Below the pieces are notes generated by a model, which was given only the letters and a program-made list of their open reading frames with translations, was not told where the DNA came from and made no database searches. Positions 1 through 8,547 of a stretch of 64,000 nt of DNA are shown here, one piece after another. Source of the DNA: JAOARY01 sp045345765 (lineage in GTDB: Bacteria; Bacillota; Clostridia; Peptostreptococcales; Peptostreptococcaceae); the NCBI GenBank assembly GCA_045345765.1, contig CP148265.1, forward strand, positions 2,852,001 through 2,916,000, in the 5' to 3' direction. The position numbers were made by a program, and so were the translations under genes. The first letter of the stretch is position 1. Every line of letters begins with the position of its first letter.

Positions 1-26
1 TAAAAAAAATAATGTAGATGATATAA

Positions 27-1007
27 ATGGCTAGTGATCTATATAAAAAGTTATGCAAAGAGGCTCAAAATAATAAACTAAATCTAACTAAAAAGAATTT
101 TAAAACAATTAGAGATATGTTTAAAGAATTAAGTAAGGAATTAGAAATAAAAGCAGTTAAGGCTAAAAGAAAAAGTTTATCTGAAAGATTTTTATTAGAT
201 TATAAAAAAAGTATCGATAGATCATTAAAAATAGTTAGAGAGGAACTTTATAAAAATAATAAAAAAATAATAATTGAATCAGCTAAGTATGCTAATGAAG
301 TTCAATTAAGCTTTTTTAATACCATAAATAATCAATTTGATTTAGGTTTAGATAAAACCTTTAATGTTGTATTTTCTAAAGTTCCAGAGGATGCAATAAA
401 AGAAATAATTAGAGGTGAAATGTACAAGGATAGAAAGGGGTTATCACTTAGAATATGGACAGATACGAATAATATGAGTAAAGATATAGATTATATAATA
501 TCAAAAGGTATTGCAGAAAAGAAAGATGTTTATTCTCTATCTAAAGACTTAGAAATGTATGTTAATCCAGAAGCTAAAAAAACATTTGAATATAATAAAG
601 TGTATCCAGGTACAAGAAAACAAATTGATTTTAATGCTCAAAGATTAGCTAGAACCTCTATAAATCATGCATTCTTTCTATCTAATATAAGAAGTTGTAA
701 AAGAAATCCTTTTTTAGAGGGTATGAAATGGGAATTATCAATGTCGCATCATGAAAGACAAGTAATAAAATTTGGTCCAGATGAATGCGATGATTACACA
801 GAACAAAATGAGTATAACATGGGTAGAGGTGTATTTCCTCTATCAGAGCTACCTCTTCCACATCCTCAATGTTTATGTTCTCAATATGCAGTACTATCTA
901 AAAGCTTAGAGGACATTGGTGTTGATTTAGGTAAATGGGTTAGAGGTGAGAATAATCCTTCTTTAGATAATTGGTATAAAAAATATTATTTAGATTTTAT
1001 GAGATAA
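27..1007 (+). CDS. Phage minor head protein (SPP1 gp7 / Mu F-like)
   Basis: 326 residues. The C-terminal third (about residues 205-290) has the phage head-morphogenesis signature: QRLARTSINHAF, then GMKWELS and a Cys/His-containing tail with DECDDY and PHPQCLC. In this family the protein is a minor capsid component near the portal that acts in head assembly or DNA ejection. An in-frame TAA directly precedes the ATG and no clear ribosome binding site is visible, so translation is probably coupled to an upstream gene, most likely the portal, outside the window. The following capsid genes fit this role. Family assignment is good; the exact function is inferred from the family. Confidence 0.85.
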   Translation: MASDLYKKLCKEAQNNKLNLTKKNFKTIRDMFKELSKELEIKAVKAKRKSLSERFLLDYKKSIDRSLKIVREELYKNNKKIIIESAKYANEVQLSFFNTINNQFDLGLDKTFNVVFSKVPEDAIKEIIRGEMYKDRKGLSLRIWTDTNNMSKDIDYIISKGIAEKKDVYSLSKDLEMYVNPEAKKTFEYNKVYPGTRKQIDFNAQRLARTSINHAFFLSNIRSCKRNPFLEGMKWELSMSHHERQVIKFGPDECDDYTEQNEYNMGRGVFPLSELPLPHPQCLCSQYAVLSKSLEDIGVDLGKWVRGENNPSLDNWYKKYYLDFMR

Positions 1008-1054
1008 TTTTTATTATGTAATTTAGGGTTTCAGTACTTTCATAAAAAACTTGT

Positions 1055-1060
1055 TATAAT
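1055..1060 (+). promoter_or_regulatory. Candidate -10 element of the DUF2971 moron
   Basis: A perfect TATAAT lies 37 bases before the ATG at 1097, in the gap between the minor head gene and the first DUF2971 gene. No good -35 hexamer is seen at the right spacing, so this is only a weak promoter call. A second TATAAT at 2557-2562 precedes the second DUF2971 gene. Confidence 0.35.
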
Positions 1061-1096
1061 AAATAATAAATCAATTCTAATAGGAGGCAACTATTG

Positions 1097-2551
1097 ATGA
1101 AGATTACTTATAACAACTTAGACCCTAAATTATTACTAGACAACTTAAAAATATTTTTGAGAGGTTATTCAAATTTATTGAAAATAGTAAATGATTTTGA
1201 AGCTGATTATTTAAAAAAATATAAAAATATCGATTTAAGATTTTTTAAACAATTATTGCTTAAGTATCCAACTGAAAAGAAATTAATAATCATTATCGAT
1301 TTTTTAAATGATGAATTATATCATAAAGAAAAAATTGATTATAATTTTATACTAGAAAAATTTATATTCAATATGGAAAACCAAATAAAATATTCTAATT
1401 TAAATATAAAAAATAAAAAAGATATAGTGATTAATAATTATTTAAAAATTATTAATCATACAAAAAAATTAAGATTAGAGTATAAAACCTTAAATAAATA
1501 TCGTTTTGAAGCACTAAAAAATGATTTTTATAAATATATAGAGAACAATAATTTTGAAAAATTCTCAAAAATAGCAGCAAAAAGTTTTTTTAGAGAATTT
1601 TCAAATGAAGAAGAAAATAAAGATATTGTTCATTTGTTTAAATTTATGAAATTTGAACATTTAAAAGATTTAGTTAAGACAAAAAAATTGTATCTTGTGA
1701 AACATAATCAGTGGGAAGATAAAAATGAAATGTACTTTAATTTAAAAATCAAGGAATATAAAAATTTCAAATTATTATTTAATTATATTTACAAAAATTT
1801 TAAAGTTTCTTATCTATTAAAATATAAAAATTTATCTTTATGTGATATTGATTACCTTCAAAATTTTGTTTTAAGTAAACTTTTTGATATTTTATTTTTT
1901 ATGAATTATTCAAAATCACAAAGCTGGACAAGTACTTTTGAAGACAATGGTAAATGGAATTCTTATTCAGGTGAATATATACAAGATAAAAATAGTATGG
2001 TTAAAATATGCATAAAAAAGGACTTTATAAACAATCATGATTCTTTAAGTTACACAAAAATAAAATATATAGATGTTTTTGATATTAAAGAAAGAGTTAA
2101 TAATATATTTGAATTTGATGAAAATGCAAATTTTACAAACAATTTTAAACAAATTATAGGGTATAAAGATATCCTTTTTGAAAATGAATATGAATATAGA
2201 GTTTTTTATAATTTGAGTACAAATGATAAAATTTATAATATACACAAACAAGAATTTATAAATCAGTTTAATTCATTTCTAAACAACTTTAATTATGATA
2301 TTTTAGATGTAGTTAAAGATGAAAGCCTATTAAAAAATCTATACGAGCATTTTATTGTTTATTCTAATAGAATGGATAGAGATGCTCCTAAATTTTTAAA
2401 AGTAGATTTAAATTCAAAAGTAGAGGATTTTATAAAGTTTGTAACAGTTACACCGTATGCAGACGTTCAAACTATAAATGAAATAGAAAATTTTTGCAAA
2501 GAAAATAATATAAATTATCTTGGTAAATCCGTTATTAATAATATTAGATAA
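1097..2551 (+). CDS. DUF2971-family protein with long N-terminal extension (phage cargo)
   Basis: 484 residues from the ATG at 1097, which sits 9 bases after AGGAGG; a TTG at 1094 is an alternative start. Residues 1-180 are Lys/Asn-rich with no recognised motif. From about residue 182 to the end it matches DUF2971 in layout: FMKFEHLKDLV..LYLV..WED..E near 184-211, SQSWTSTFEDNGKW near 274-287, an ENEYEYRVFY stretch near 362, and FVTVTPYAD near 448. The same blocks occur in the same order in the next gene, so the two are paralogues. The biochemical role of DUF2971 is not established. Its position between phage head genes, with a -10-like element before it and a terminator after the pair, marks it as cargo. 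An anti-phage or host-modifying role is inference. Confidence 0.72.
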   Translation: MKITYNNLDPKLLLDNLKIFLRGYSNLLKIVNDFEADYLKKYKNIDLRFFKQLLLKYPTEKKLIIIIDFLNDELYHKEKIDYNFILEKFIFNMENQIKYSNLNIKNKKDIVINNYLKIINHTKKLRLEYKTLNKYRFEALKNDFYKYIENNNFEKFSKIAAKSFFREFSNEEENKDIVHLFKFMKFEHLKDLVKTKKLYLVKHNQWEDKNEMYFNLKIKEYKNFKLLFNYIYKNFKVSYLLKYKNLSLCDIDYLQNFVLSKLFDILFFMNYSKSQSWTSTFEDNGKWNSYSGEYIQDKNSMVKICIKKDFINNHDSLSYTKIKYIDVFDIKERVNNIFEFDENANFTNNFKQIIGYKDILFENEYEYRVFYNLSTNDKIYNIHKQEFINQFNSFLNNFNYDILDVVKDESLLKNLYEHFIVYSNRMDRDAPKFLKVDLNSKVEDFIKFVTVTPYADVQTINEIENFCKENNINYLGKSVINNIR

Positions 2552-2591
2552 AATGATATAATTTAAAAAGATTTTAGAGGAGGCTATTAAA

Positions 2592-3476
2592 ATGCAAATA
2601 GAAAATGAAAACATGCCAGAATATCTATATCGATTCATGGATTTTACAAATTTAATTGATATGTTTGAGCAAAAACAACTTGTTTTGGTTAATCCAAGAT
2701 TGTGGGATGATCCTTATGAAAACAGAATATTAAAATATTTAGAGTATAAAGAAACATTAAGAGAAATTATAAATTATTTAAAAACAATAATCGATAAAGA
2801 TTTATATATTTCAAATTTTATAAATGCAGCTATATATTCTAAATATACTTCATATCAACAAAGTTGGACAGAACTAGAAGAAAGTGATGCAATGTGGAGA
2901 ATTTACAATACAAATAAAAACTACTCTTCTATTAAAGTAAAAGTTAAGAGATTATATTTACAGTATTTACTTTCAAAGAATAGATTGGATGATAGTGTTT
3001 TAAGTCATAATAAAGTTCAATATTCTAAAAATTTCAATTTAAATCATCAATTAAAAAATATAATACAAAAAGGAGAATCTACAAAAATAAATTTTGATAT
3101 TCAAAAAATATTTTTCAATAAAAGACATGAATTTAATCATGAAAAAGAATGGAGAATCTATTGTATAGATTTAACGGAGTATAATAACACAATAGAAAGT
3201 ACACAAGAACAAACTAAAAATATGGATATTGATTCAGAGGAATATTTGAACTTTTTTATAAATTTAAATGAAAAATATAAAAAGAAAAAATCTCCAATTT
3301 TTAAATTGAGTATAAATCCAACTGAATTTATAGAATCTGTTACAATACATCCTCTAGCTCCACCACATATAGCTAAAACTATAAGAGCTTATATAGATAA
3401 TTTTAATAATAGAGAAGAAAACAGAGATAAAAGAAATATTGAGTTTGAAGTATCAAAATTATATAAATTTGAATAA
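2592..3476 (+). CDS. DUF2971-family protein (phage cargo)
   Basis: 294 residues, start supported by GAGGAGG 7 bases upstream. The DUF2971 blocks fill nearly the whole protein: RFMDFTNLIDMF..LVLVNPRLWDDPYEN at 14-44, QQSWTELEESDAMWRIY at 89-105, HEKEWRIY near 182 and ESVTIHPLAPPHI near 252. It lacks the long N-terminal extension of its upstream paralogue, which it follows after 40 bases. A near-perfect terminator follows immediately. The pair therefore looks like one moron transcription unit. Function is unknown. Members of this family occur in defence-rich regions, but no activity can be read from the sequence. Confidence 0.78.
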   Translation: MQIENENMPEYLYRFMDFTNLIDMFEQKQLVLVNPRLWDDPYENRILKYLEYKETLREIINYLKTIIDKDLYISNFINAAIYSKYTSYQQSWTELEESDAMWRIYNTNKNYSSIKVKVKRLYLQYLLSKNRLDDSVLSHNKVQYSKNFNLNHQLKNIIQKGESTKINFDIQKIFFNKRHEFNHEKEWRIYCIDLTEYNNTIESTQEQTKNMDIDSEEYLNFFINLNEKYKKKKSPIFKLSINPTEFIESVTIHPLAPPHIAKTIRAYIDNFNNREENRDKRNIEFEVSKLYKFE

Positions 3477-3482
3477 AATTAA

Positions 3483-3508
3483 AAACATCCTCTAAGGGTG
3501 TTTTTTTA
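3483..3508 (+). terminator. Terminator closing the DUF2971 moron
   Basis: An 8-bp stem (AAACATCC / GGGTGTTT, one G-U pair) with a 5-base loop is followed by a T run. It lies 6 bases after the second DUF2971 stop codon, inside what is otherwise one phage structural operon. Confidence 0.8.
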
Positions 3509-3550
3509 TTGCAAACTATTAATACAAATAAAAAGAAAGGAGTAATAAAA

Positions 3551-3844
3551 ATGAATAATACTTATTGTGATAAGTGTAAAAAAGCATTTAAGATTGAGCT
3601 ACAATCAAGGTTTTTAGATAAAGATTTAGAGGAGTTTTATTTTATATGTCCTCATTGCTTACATGAATACATCTCTTTTAAAGAAAACAAAAAAGTTAAA
3701 AAGATTAAGAAGAAGATCAATAAAGAATTAAGTAAATATCATTTAGCTTGTAATAACAAAGATATTGTTAATGCTAATGTTAGATACAACAATGTAAGAA
3801 AGTTTAGAAAGCAATTACAAAATGAAATGAATAAAATAAATTAG
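3551..3844 (+). CDS. Small phage zinc-ribbon protein
   Basis: 97 residues from the ATG at 3551; GAAAGGAG lies about 9 bases before it, so a longer reading from 3509 is rejected. The N-terminus has two Cys pairs (CDKC at 6-9 and CPHC near 33-36), a zinc-ribbon pattern, followed by a strongly basic Lys-rich helical tail. Small proteins of this kind sit between the head genes and the scaffold in related clostridial phages. It is the first gene after the moron terminator, so it needs a promoter of its own or readthrough. Function unknown. Confidence 0.65.
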   Translation: MNNTYCDKCKKAFKIELQSRFLDKDLEEFYFICPHCLHEYISFKENKKVKKIKKKINKELSKYHLACNNKDIVNANVRYNNVRKFRKQLQNEMNKIN

Positions 3845-3856
3845 GAGGGAAATAAA

Positions 3857-4495
3857 ATGGATTTATTAACGTATTTAAAGAAAGTATTAGGTGATAAAGA
3901 GGGTCAAGCTGCTTATGACAAGATAAAAGCAGACAAAGAAAATACTTTGATTGTAGATGATAAGGAAAAATCAAAATATGTAGAGAAAGAAAAGCTTGAT
4001 GATGCTAATAAAAATATCTCTGATTATAAAAAAGAAATTAAAAAAAGAGATGAACAGTTAAAAGATTTACAAGATAAAGTTAAAGAGGATACAGATTTAA
4101 ATGAAGAAATAGAAAAGTTGAAAAAAGAAAATAAAGAGGCTACTGAAAAATATGAAGCAGATTTAAAAGAAAAAGATTTTAATTATGCACTAGAAAGAGC
4201 TTTAACTGATTCTAAGGTGAAAAACCCTAAAGCAGTTAAGGCTCTTTTAAATTTAGATAATATCAAAGTTGATGGTGATGACTTAATAGGATTTAAAGAC
4301 CAAATAGAAAAGTTAAAAGAAAGTGATTCTTATTTGTTTAACGCAGAAGATAACAACCCTGGAGGGACTGGAAACATAACTCCAGTAGATAACACTATAG
4401 ATAATAAGAATGAAAAAGAATTAGGTGAAAAGCTAGCTTTAAAAAGAGCAGAACAATTAAAAGGTAATGAAGAACTTGATAATTATTTTAAATAA
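3857..4495 (+). CDS. Phage scaffolding protein (Gp20-like minor structural family)
   Basis: 212 residues, start 8 bases after TAGGAGGG. The centre (about 45-125) is a highly charged Lys/Glu/Asp coiled coil, followed by a segment resembling the conserved end of phage scaffolds (ALERALTDSKVKNPKAVKAL). It lies just before the decoration and major capsid genes, the usual place. Scaffold proteins guide procapsid assembly and are lost from the mature head. Family call is confident. Confidence 0.85.
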   Translation: MDLLTYLKKVLGDKEGQAAYDKIKADKENTLIVDDKEKSKYVEKEKLDDANKNISDYKKEIKKRDEQLKDLQDKVKEDTDLNEEIEKLKKENKEATEKYEADLKEKDFNYALERALTDSKVKNPKAVKALLNLDNIKVDGDDLIGFKDQIEKLKESDSYLFNAEDNNPGGTGNITPVDNTIDNKNEKELGEKLALKRAEQLKGNEELDNYFK

Positions 4496-4556
4496 AAATT
4501 AGTTTTATTATTAAGGATTTTATTAATTTTATTAAATTTAAGGAGGATTAAAGAAT

Positions 4557-4907
4557 ATGAGACAAAGTAGTTATAGTATTTCTCTAGGTAAAAAGGATAT
4601 TAGAGAATTAGCAGGTGATCATTTTGTAAATATCAATATCAAAGTAGCTAAAACAGATGTTGAATCTAGCTTAGTTAAAGGAGTGTTACCTGCTGGTACA
4701 GTAGTAAATAATAGAGGTATCCCAGCAAATGATGCAACAGCCTTTGGAATAGTTTATTCAGATATAGAATTTAATGATTCTATGGGAACTGAAATACTTC
4801 CAGTGATGATACATGGCTTTGTTAATAAAGCAAAGTTAAAGAAATTTACTAATGTTGATATAGCACAAGAAGCTATAAAAGCGATGAATATGATTTCATT
4901 TTTATAA
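4557..4907 (+). CDS. Probable head decoration protein
   Basis: 116 residues with AAGGAGG upstream. The pattern of a short beta-rich protein with VLPAGTVVNNRG and a later GFVN..K segment resembles lambda gpD-type head decoration proteins, which bind the outside of the capsid. The gene lies between scaffold and major capsid genes, as decoration genes commonly do. No catalytic residues are expected. The call rests on weak motif similarity plus position. Confidence 0.65.
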   Translation: MRQSSYSISLGKKDIRELAGDHFVNINIKVAKTDVESSLVKGVLPAGTVVNNRGIPANDATAFGIVYSDIEFNDSMGTEILPVMIHGFVNKAKLKKFTNVDIAQEAIKAMNMISFL

Positions 4908-4948
4908 AAAAACAATATGTAAAAAATACTTTAAGAGGAGTGATACAC

Positions 4949-5986
4949 ATGGAATTAAAAGATTTTATAAACTCAAAACAAATAGCACTTTATATTGAGA
5001 ATTTACCAAAGAATAATACTATCGATAATTTATTATTCCCAGTAACTAAACAACTTTCTACAGAAATTGAAATAGCTAAAGGTGCTAATCAAAAACCAGT
5101 AGCTCTAAAACTATCAACTTTTGATACTGCTGCTAAAGTTAGAGCATTAAAAGCAGAAGTTTCAGTAGAAAAAAAAGAAATGCCATTTTTTAAAGAGGCT
5201 ATTGGTATTAAAGAAAAAGATAGAAGAGATCTAATCTTAGCTAAAAACTCTAATAATAAAGAAATGGTTGAATTTCTAGTTCAAAATGTATTTAATAACT
5301 ATGCTTCACTTGTTGCAGGTGCAGATATTCAAGCTACTAGAATGAGAGCACAATTATTACAAAAGGGTCAAATTAATATATCAACAAATGATGGAGATAT
5401 AGTTGTTGATTATAAAGTTCCAGATAATCATAAAGAAGTATTAGCAGGTAGTTCTAAATGGAGTGACCCAAAAGCTGATATAGTAGGAGATATTAAAAGA
5501 TGGCAAAAAGTATTTGTTTCAGAGGGTAAATCTAAACCAGATAGAATGCTTCTAACAGAGCTTACATTTAACTATGTAACTGAAAATGAAGCAATAACAA
5601 ATGAATTAAAAACAAGAACATTAGGAGAAGTTATATTAACTGATGAAGATTATATAAAATATTTAAATAAAAAACTAAATATCCAAATAGGATTTTTAAG
5701 TGGAAGTTTCATAAATGAAGAAAGTGAATCAATGAATTATTATGAAGATAATTTAGTAACACTTATTCCAAAAGGTCATATAGGACAAACAATATATTCA
5801 GTAACACCAGAAGAATTTGATAAGAAATACGGTAGTGGCAAAATAGATACTCAAATAGTTAAAACAGGTATAGCAATAACAACAATGGTTAAAGAAGACC
5901 CAATAGCAGTAGATACTAAGGTATCACAAATAGTAATACCTAGCTTTGAAAGAGCTGATGAATGTTTCTTTGCAACAGTAAATTAA
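4949..5986 (+). CDS. Phage major capsid protein (E family)
   Basis: 345 residues from the ATG at 4949 (AAGAGGAG 8 bases upstream; the GTG at 4940 overlaps that site and is rejected). The N-terminal segment with LLFPVTKQLSTEIEIAKG and AKVRALKAEV, the size near 350 residues and the position after scaffold and decoration genes match the lambda gpE-like HK97-fold capsid family. It forms the icosahedral shell. Two small hairpins follow it, as often seen after highly expressed capsid genes. Confidence 0.88.
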   Translation: MELKDFINSKQIALYIENLPKNNTIDNLLFPVTKQLSTEIEIAKGANQKPVALKLSTFDTAAKVRALKAEVSVEKKEMPFFKEAIGIKEKDRRDLILAKNSNNKEMVEFLVQNVFNNYASLVAGADIQATRMRAQLLQKGQINISTNDGDIVVDYKVPDNHKEVLAGSSKWSDPKADIVGDIKRWQKVFVSEGKSKPDRMLLTELTFNYVTENEAITNELKTRTLGEVILTDEDYIKYLNKKLNIQIGFLSGSFINEESESMNYYEDNLVTLIPKGHIGQTIYSVTPEEFDKKYGSGKIDTQIVKTGIAITTMVKEDPIAVDTKVSQIVIPSFERADECFFATVN

Positions 5987-6021
5987 TAATCAAACTAAAA
6001 ATAATATAATAAAAAAATTAT

Positions 6022-6050
6022 TAAGAGGATTTAGACCTCTTATTTTTATT
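6022..6050 (+). terminator. Weak terminator after the capsid gene
   Basis: A 7-bp stem (TAAGAGG / CCTCTTA) with a 7-base loop is followed by TTTTTATTT. It may reduce transcription after the capsid gene rather than stop it. Confidence 0.5.
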
Positions 6051-6064
6051 TCTAAAATATATCT

Positions 6065-6091
6065 AAAGAGATTCTATAAAAGGATCTCTTT
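6065..6091 (+). repeat. Second hairpin after the capsid gene
   Basis: Perfect 8-bp inverted repeat AAAGAGAT / ATCTCTTT around an 11-base loop, 15 bases after the first hairpin. No strong T run follows. It may stabilise the capsid mRNA 3' end. Confidence 0.45.
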
Positions 6092-6154
6092 GATATTTAA
6101 ATATAAGTACCAGGATAAAAATTATTTTTTATAAAATATGAAAGGATGATTAAA

Positions 6155-6385
6155 ATGGCTAGAGCAAAACAAATTAAAGTAATGGCACTTGTTAATATTA
6201 AACACGATAAAAATTTCTATAAGGTTAATGATGAATTTAAATTAAAAGAAGATGAAGCTAAAGAATTAAATCAAAGAGGTTTTGTATCTTTATTAGAGGA
6301 TGTAAAAAAAGATGATGAAGAGGATGATAACAACGATGATAACAATGATGATAACGATGAAAATGATGGAGAAAATGAAAAATAA
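6155..6385 (+). CDS. Small phage protein with acidic Asp/Asn tail
   Basis: 76 residues from the ATG at 6155; AAAGGA is about 9 bases upstream, so the ATG at 6146, which overlaps it, is not used. Residues 1-50 have a short beta-rich core (KVMALVNIKHDKNFYKVNDE) as in small phage proteins near the head-tail connector. The last 25 residues are almost only Asp, Asn and Glu, encoded by a near-repetitive GATGATAAC tract. Its stop overlaps the next start by one base. Function unknown. Confidence 0.7.
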   Translation: MARAKQIKVMALVNIKHDKNFYKVNDEFKLKEDEAKELNQRGFVSLLEDVKKDDEEDDNNDDNNDDNDENDGENEK

Positions 6386-6669
6386 TGAGTAGCTCTTTAA
6401 TAGAGAAATTAAAATTTAATCTTCAAGAAAAGAAATATCCTCTATTTGAAGATGAAGAACTACAAATGTTATTAGAAAACAATGATAATGATTTAAATAA
6501 AGCTAGTTATGCAGGTTGTTTAATGAAAGCAGATGCAAATGATGGTATAGAAATAGCAGGTATTAAAATAGCCTCTAATAGAGATTATTGGTTAAGTCTA
6601 GCCAAACAATTTAAAAAAGGTGCTAAGCCTTGTTATAAAACCAGTATGAAAAGAGTTGATGAAGTATGA
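6385..6669 (+). CDS. Phage head-tail connector (gp6-like)
   Basis: 94 residues. A mostly alpha-helical small protein at the first position after the capsid block matches the gp6/gp15-type connector that docks beneath the portal. The start overlaps the previous stop (TAATG) and the end overlaps the next start (ATGA), so the three genes are translationally coupled. The assignment comes from order and size more than motifs. Confidence 0.6.
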   Translation: MSSSLIEKLKFNLQEKKYPLFEDEELQMLLENNDNDLNKASYAGCLMKADANDGIEIAGIKIASNRDYWLSLAKQFKKGAKPCYKTSMKRVDEV

Positions 6670-7028
6670 GTTTAAACACTAAAGCACTAAGCAAACAAAT
6701 AGCTAATTCTCTAAATAATAACGGAATCAACAAACAAATAAGCATATTTAGAGAAATGCTTAATGAATTTAATGAGCCTAATGGAGAAGAAAAGATATGC
6801 ACCATTTATGGTTATGTGTATCAAGAGGAATCAAAAATAAATATTAGTGTTAGTGATGGAGGAAGTATTAAAAGTAAAGGGAGCTATAAACTCTTAGTGA
6901 CTAATAATGAAAGTAGCAGAAAGATTAAAGAAAATGATTATTTTAGTTATGAAGATAAGAAATATAAAATTATAGATTTAGGAAATAAAATGGATATTGT
7001 TTTTGATATGACACTTGAAAGAATATGA
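6666..7028 (+). CDS. Phage head closure / head-tail joining protein
   Basis: 120 residues, overlapping the previous gene by 4 bases (ATGA). The C-terminal half reads as a beta-barrel with NDYFSYEDKKYKIIDLGNK, a feature of head-completion adaptors of siphoviruses. Position between the connector and the gp10-like gene agrees. Assignment by synteny and a short motif. Confidence 0.6.
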   Translation: MSLNTKALSKQIANSLNNNGINKQISIFREMLNEFNEPNGEEKICTIYGYVYQEESKINISVSDGGSIKSKGSYKLLVTNNESSRKIKENDYFSYEDKKYKIIDLGNKMDIVFDMTLERI

Positions 7029-7077
7029 TTAAATTTTTTATATTGATCTAATATTAATCTAAAAAAGAGGTGATTTC

Positions 7078-7422
7078 ATGGGATTTAGAGTTGATTCATC
7101 TAGCTTTTTAAGAAATATTGCTAAAACAGAATTAAAATTAAGAGCAGCAGTTGGATTATATGCTCATACTGCTTCTAAGAAATTAGAATCTAGTGCGAAA
7201 CAAAATGCCACTTGGACAGATAGAACAGCTCAAGCAAGACAAACTATACAAGGTGGTTATTACTGGCAAGGTTATAAATGTTTTATCTATCTAGCAGGTA
7301 ACAAAAATTATTCGCCTTATTTAGAGTTTTGTAATGAAAAGAAATATGCTATTTTATATCCAACAATTTTAAAAGAATCATCTTATATAGTTAAAGGTTT
7401 TTCTAATATCTTAAATAATTAA
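7078..7422 (+). CDS. HK97 gp10-like tail/neck protein
   Basis: 114 residues, start after GAGGTGATTTC. The sequence ASKKLESSAKQNATWTDRT followed by ARQTIQGGYYW and a short YSPYLEF motif is characteristic of the HK97-gp10 family, found at the neck or tail-completion position of siphoviruses. It lies two genes after the connector, in the expected order. Confidence 0.75.
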   Translation: MGFRVDSSSFLRNIAKTELKLRAAVGLYAHTASKKLESSAKQNATWTDRTAQARQTIQGGYYWQGYKCFIYLAGNKNYSPYLEFCNEKKYAILYPTILKESSYIVKGFSNILNN

Positions 7423-7485
7423 AAATCTTAATGTCTTATTTACTATGATTTTATTTAAAACAATTAAAATAAACCAGGTGATTTG

Positions 7486-7830
7486 ATGAATGCATGGAAA
7501 GAAATATTTTTACACTTAAAAAAAGAATTTGATATTTATAGTCCAGGACAAAAAGAGGGGAAATGTAACACCCCCTACATCGTTTTAAAAGACAATGGAC
7601 AAAACAATATGGTAAATAATAAGGTTGGCTATAAAGTCATGGACCTTATTTTTTTTATACCTCTAAATAACTATTCTTGTATAGAGGATTACAAAAAGAA
7701 AATAAAACTATCCATAAAAGAATTAAACTTTATAAGACCTACTGGAAATGAAAGTCCAATATTTATCGATGAAGATAGATCTGCTCATACTGGATCTATA
7801 GAATATATCATTCATAAAAAATTAAATTAA
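7486..7830 (+). CDS. Phage tail terminator-like protein
   Basis: 114 residues from the ATG at 7486 (a TTG lies at 7483; AGGTG is about 5 bases upstream of the ATG). The small alpha/beta protein with TPYIVLKDNG and MDLIFFIPL followed by the major tail protein gene matches the minor tail protein that caps the tail tube before head joining. Assignment is mostly by gene order. Confidence 0.6.
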   Translation: MNAWKEIFLHLKKEFDIYSPGQKEGKCNTPYIVLKDNGQNNMVNNKVGYKVMDLIFFIPLNNYSCIEDYKKKIKLSIKELNFIRPTGNESPIFIDEDRSAHTGSIEYIIHKKLN

Positions 7831-7882
7831 TGTAATTTATTTAAAAAATATAAAAAATAATTAAAAGGAGTTGATCATACAA

Positions 7883-8503
7883 ATGAAAGCAAAAGAAGTT
7901 AGAGGTATGCCCATTGTAAATATAGTTAGAACTGAAATAGTAACAGAGGAACTAGAACCTAAAGCATTTGCCTTTGATACTGCAAGTGAAGCAGGTATAG
8001 AACCTAAAGTTTCAGCAGGAGAAGAAAAATTATTAAGAGTTAAAAATAAAATATTAGCCTCTAATAATACAGAAGATATTGTTACTGGTTATGAATTAAA
8101 TCTAAAAGATTCAACTTTAAACGCTGAAACGATGTGTTTGGTTGATGGTGGTACATTAATAAAAAATGAGCTGGGCGAAATAATAGGTTATGAAGGTGCT
8201 GAATCTGGGAAAGTTGTTAATAGAACAGCCTTTACTTTAAATGTTTATACAGAAGAAAAAGATGCAGATGGTGAAACAATTAAATATATTAAATTCTCTT
8301 ATAAGCATTGTAAAGGTAAACCAGTTGGATTTTCTTTAAAAGATGGTGAGTTCTTTGTCCCAGAACTTAAAGCAACAAGTAGACCTAAAACAGGAGAAAA
8401 ACCAGTTAAAATAGATTTTTTAGATGAATTACCACTTCTTGAAGGTGAAGAAAAGCTAGAAGGAATAATAGTAAATAAAGAAATAGATGCAGATCAAGAA
8501 TAA
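7883..8503 (+). CDS. Phage major tail (tube) protein
   Basis: 206 residues from the ATG at 7883; the TTG at 7871 directly abuts AAAGGAG and is unlikely. The beta-rich protein opens with TEELEPKAFAFDTASEAG and includes a KIDFLDELPLLEGEE end. Its length and position before the tail chaperones fit the tube protein that polymerises around the tape measure. Confidence 0.75.
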   Translation: MKAKEVRGMPIVNIVRTEIVTEELEPKAFAFDTASEAGIEPKVSAGEEKLLRVKNKILASNNTEDIVTGYELNLKDSTLNAETMCLVDGGTLIKNELGEIIGYEGAESGKVVNRTAFTLNVYTEEKDADGETIKYIKFSYKHCKGKPVGFSLKDGEFFVPELKATSRPKTGEKPVKIDFLDELPLLEGEEKLEGIIVNKEIDADQE

Positions 8504-8547
8504 TATTATAAATTTATTAAAAATAATATCTTATAGGAGGATTTAAA

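Noticed and set aside
2045..2638. Minus-strand Ile/Phe-rich open frames over the DUF2971 genes
   Set aside because: Composition is that of AT-rich antisense sequence; the plus-strand genes have paralogy and proper start sites.
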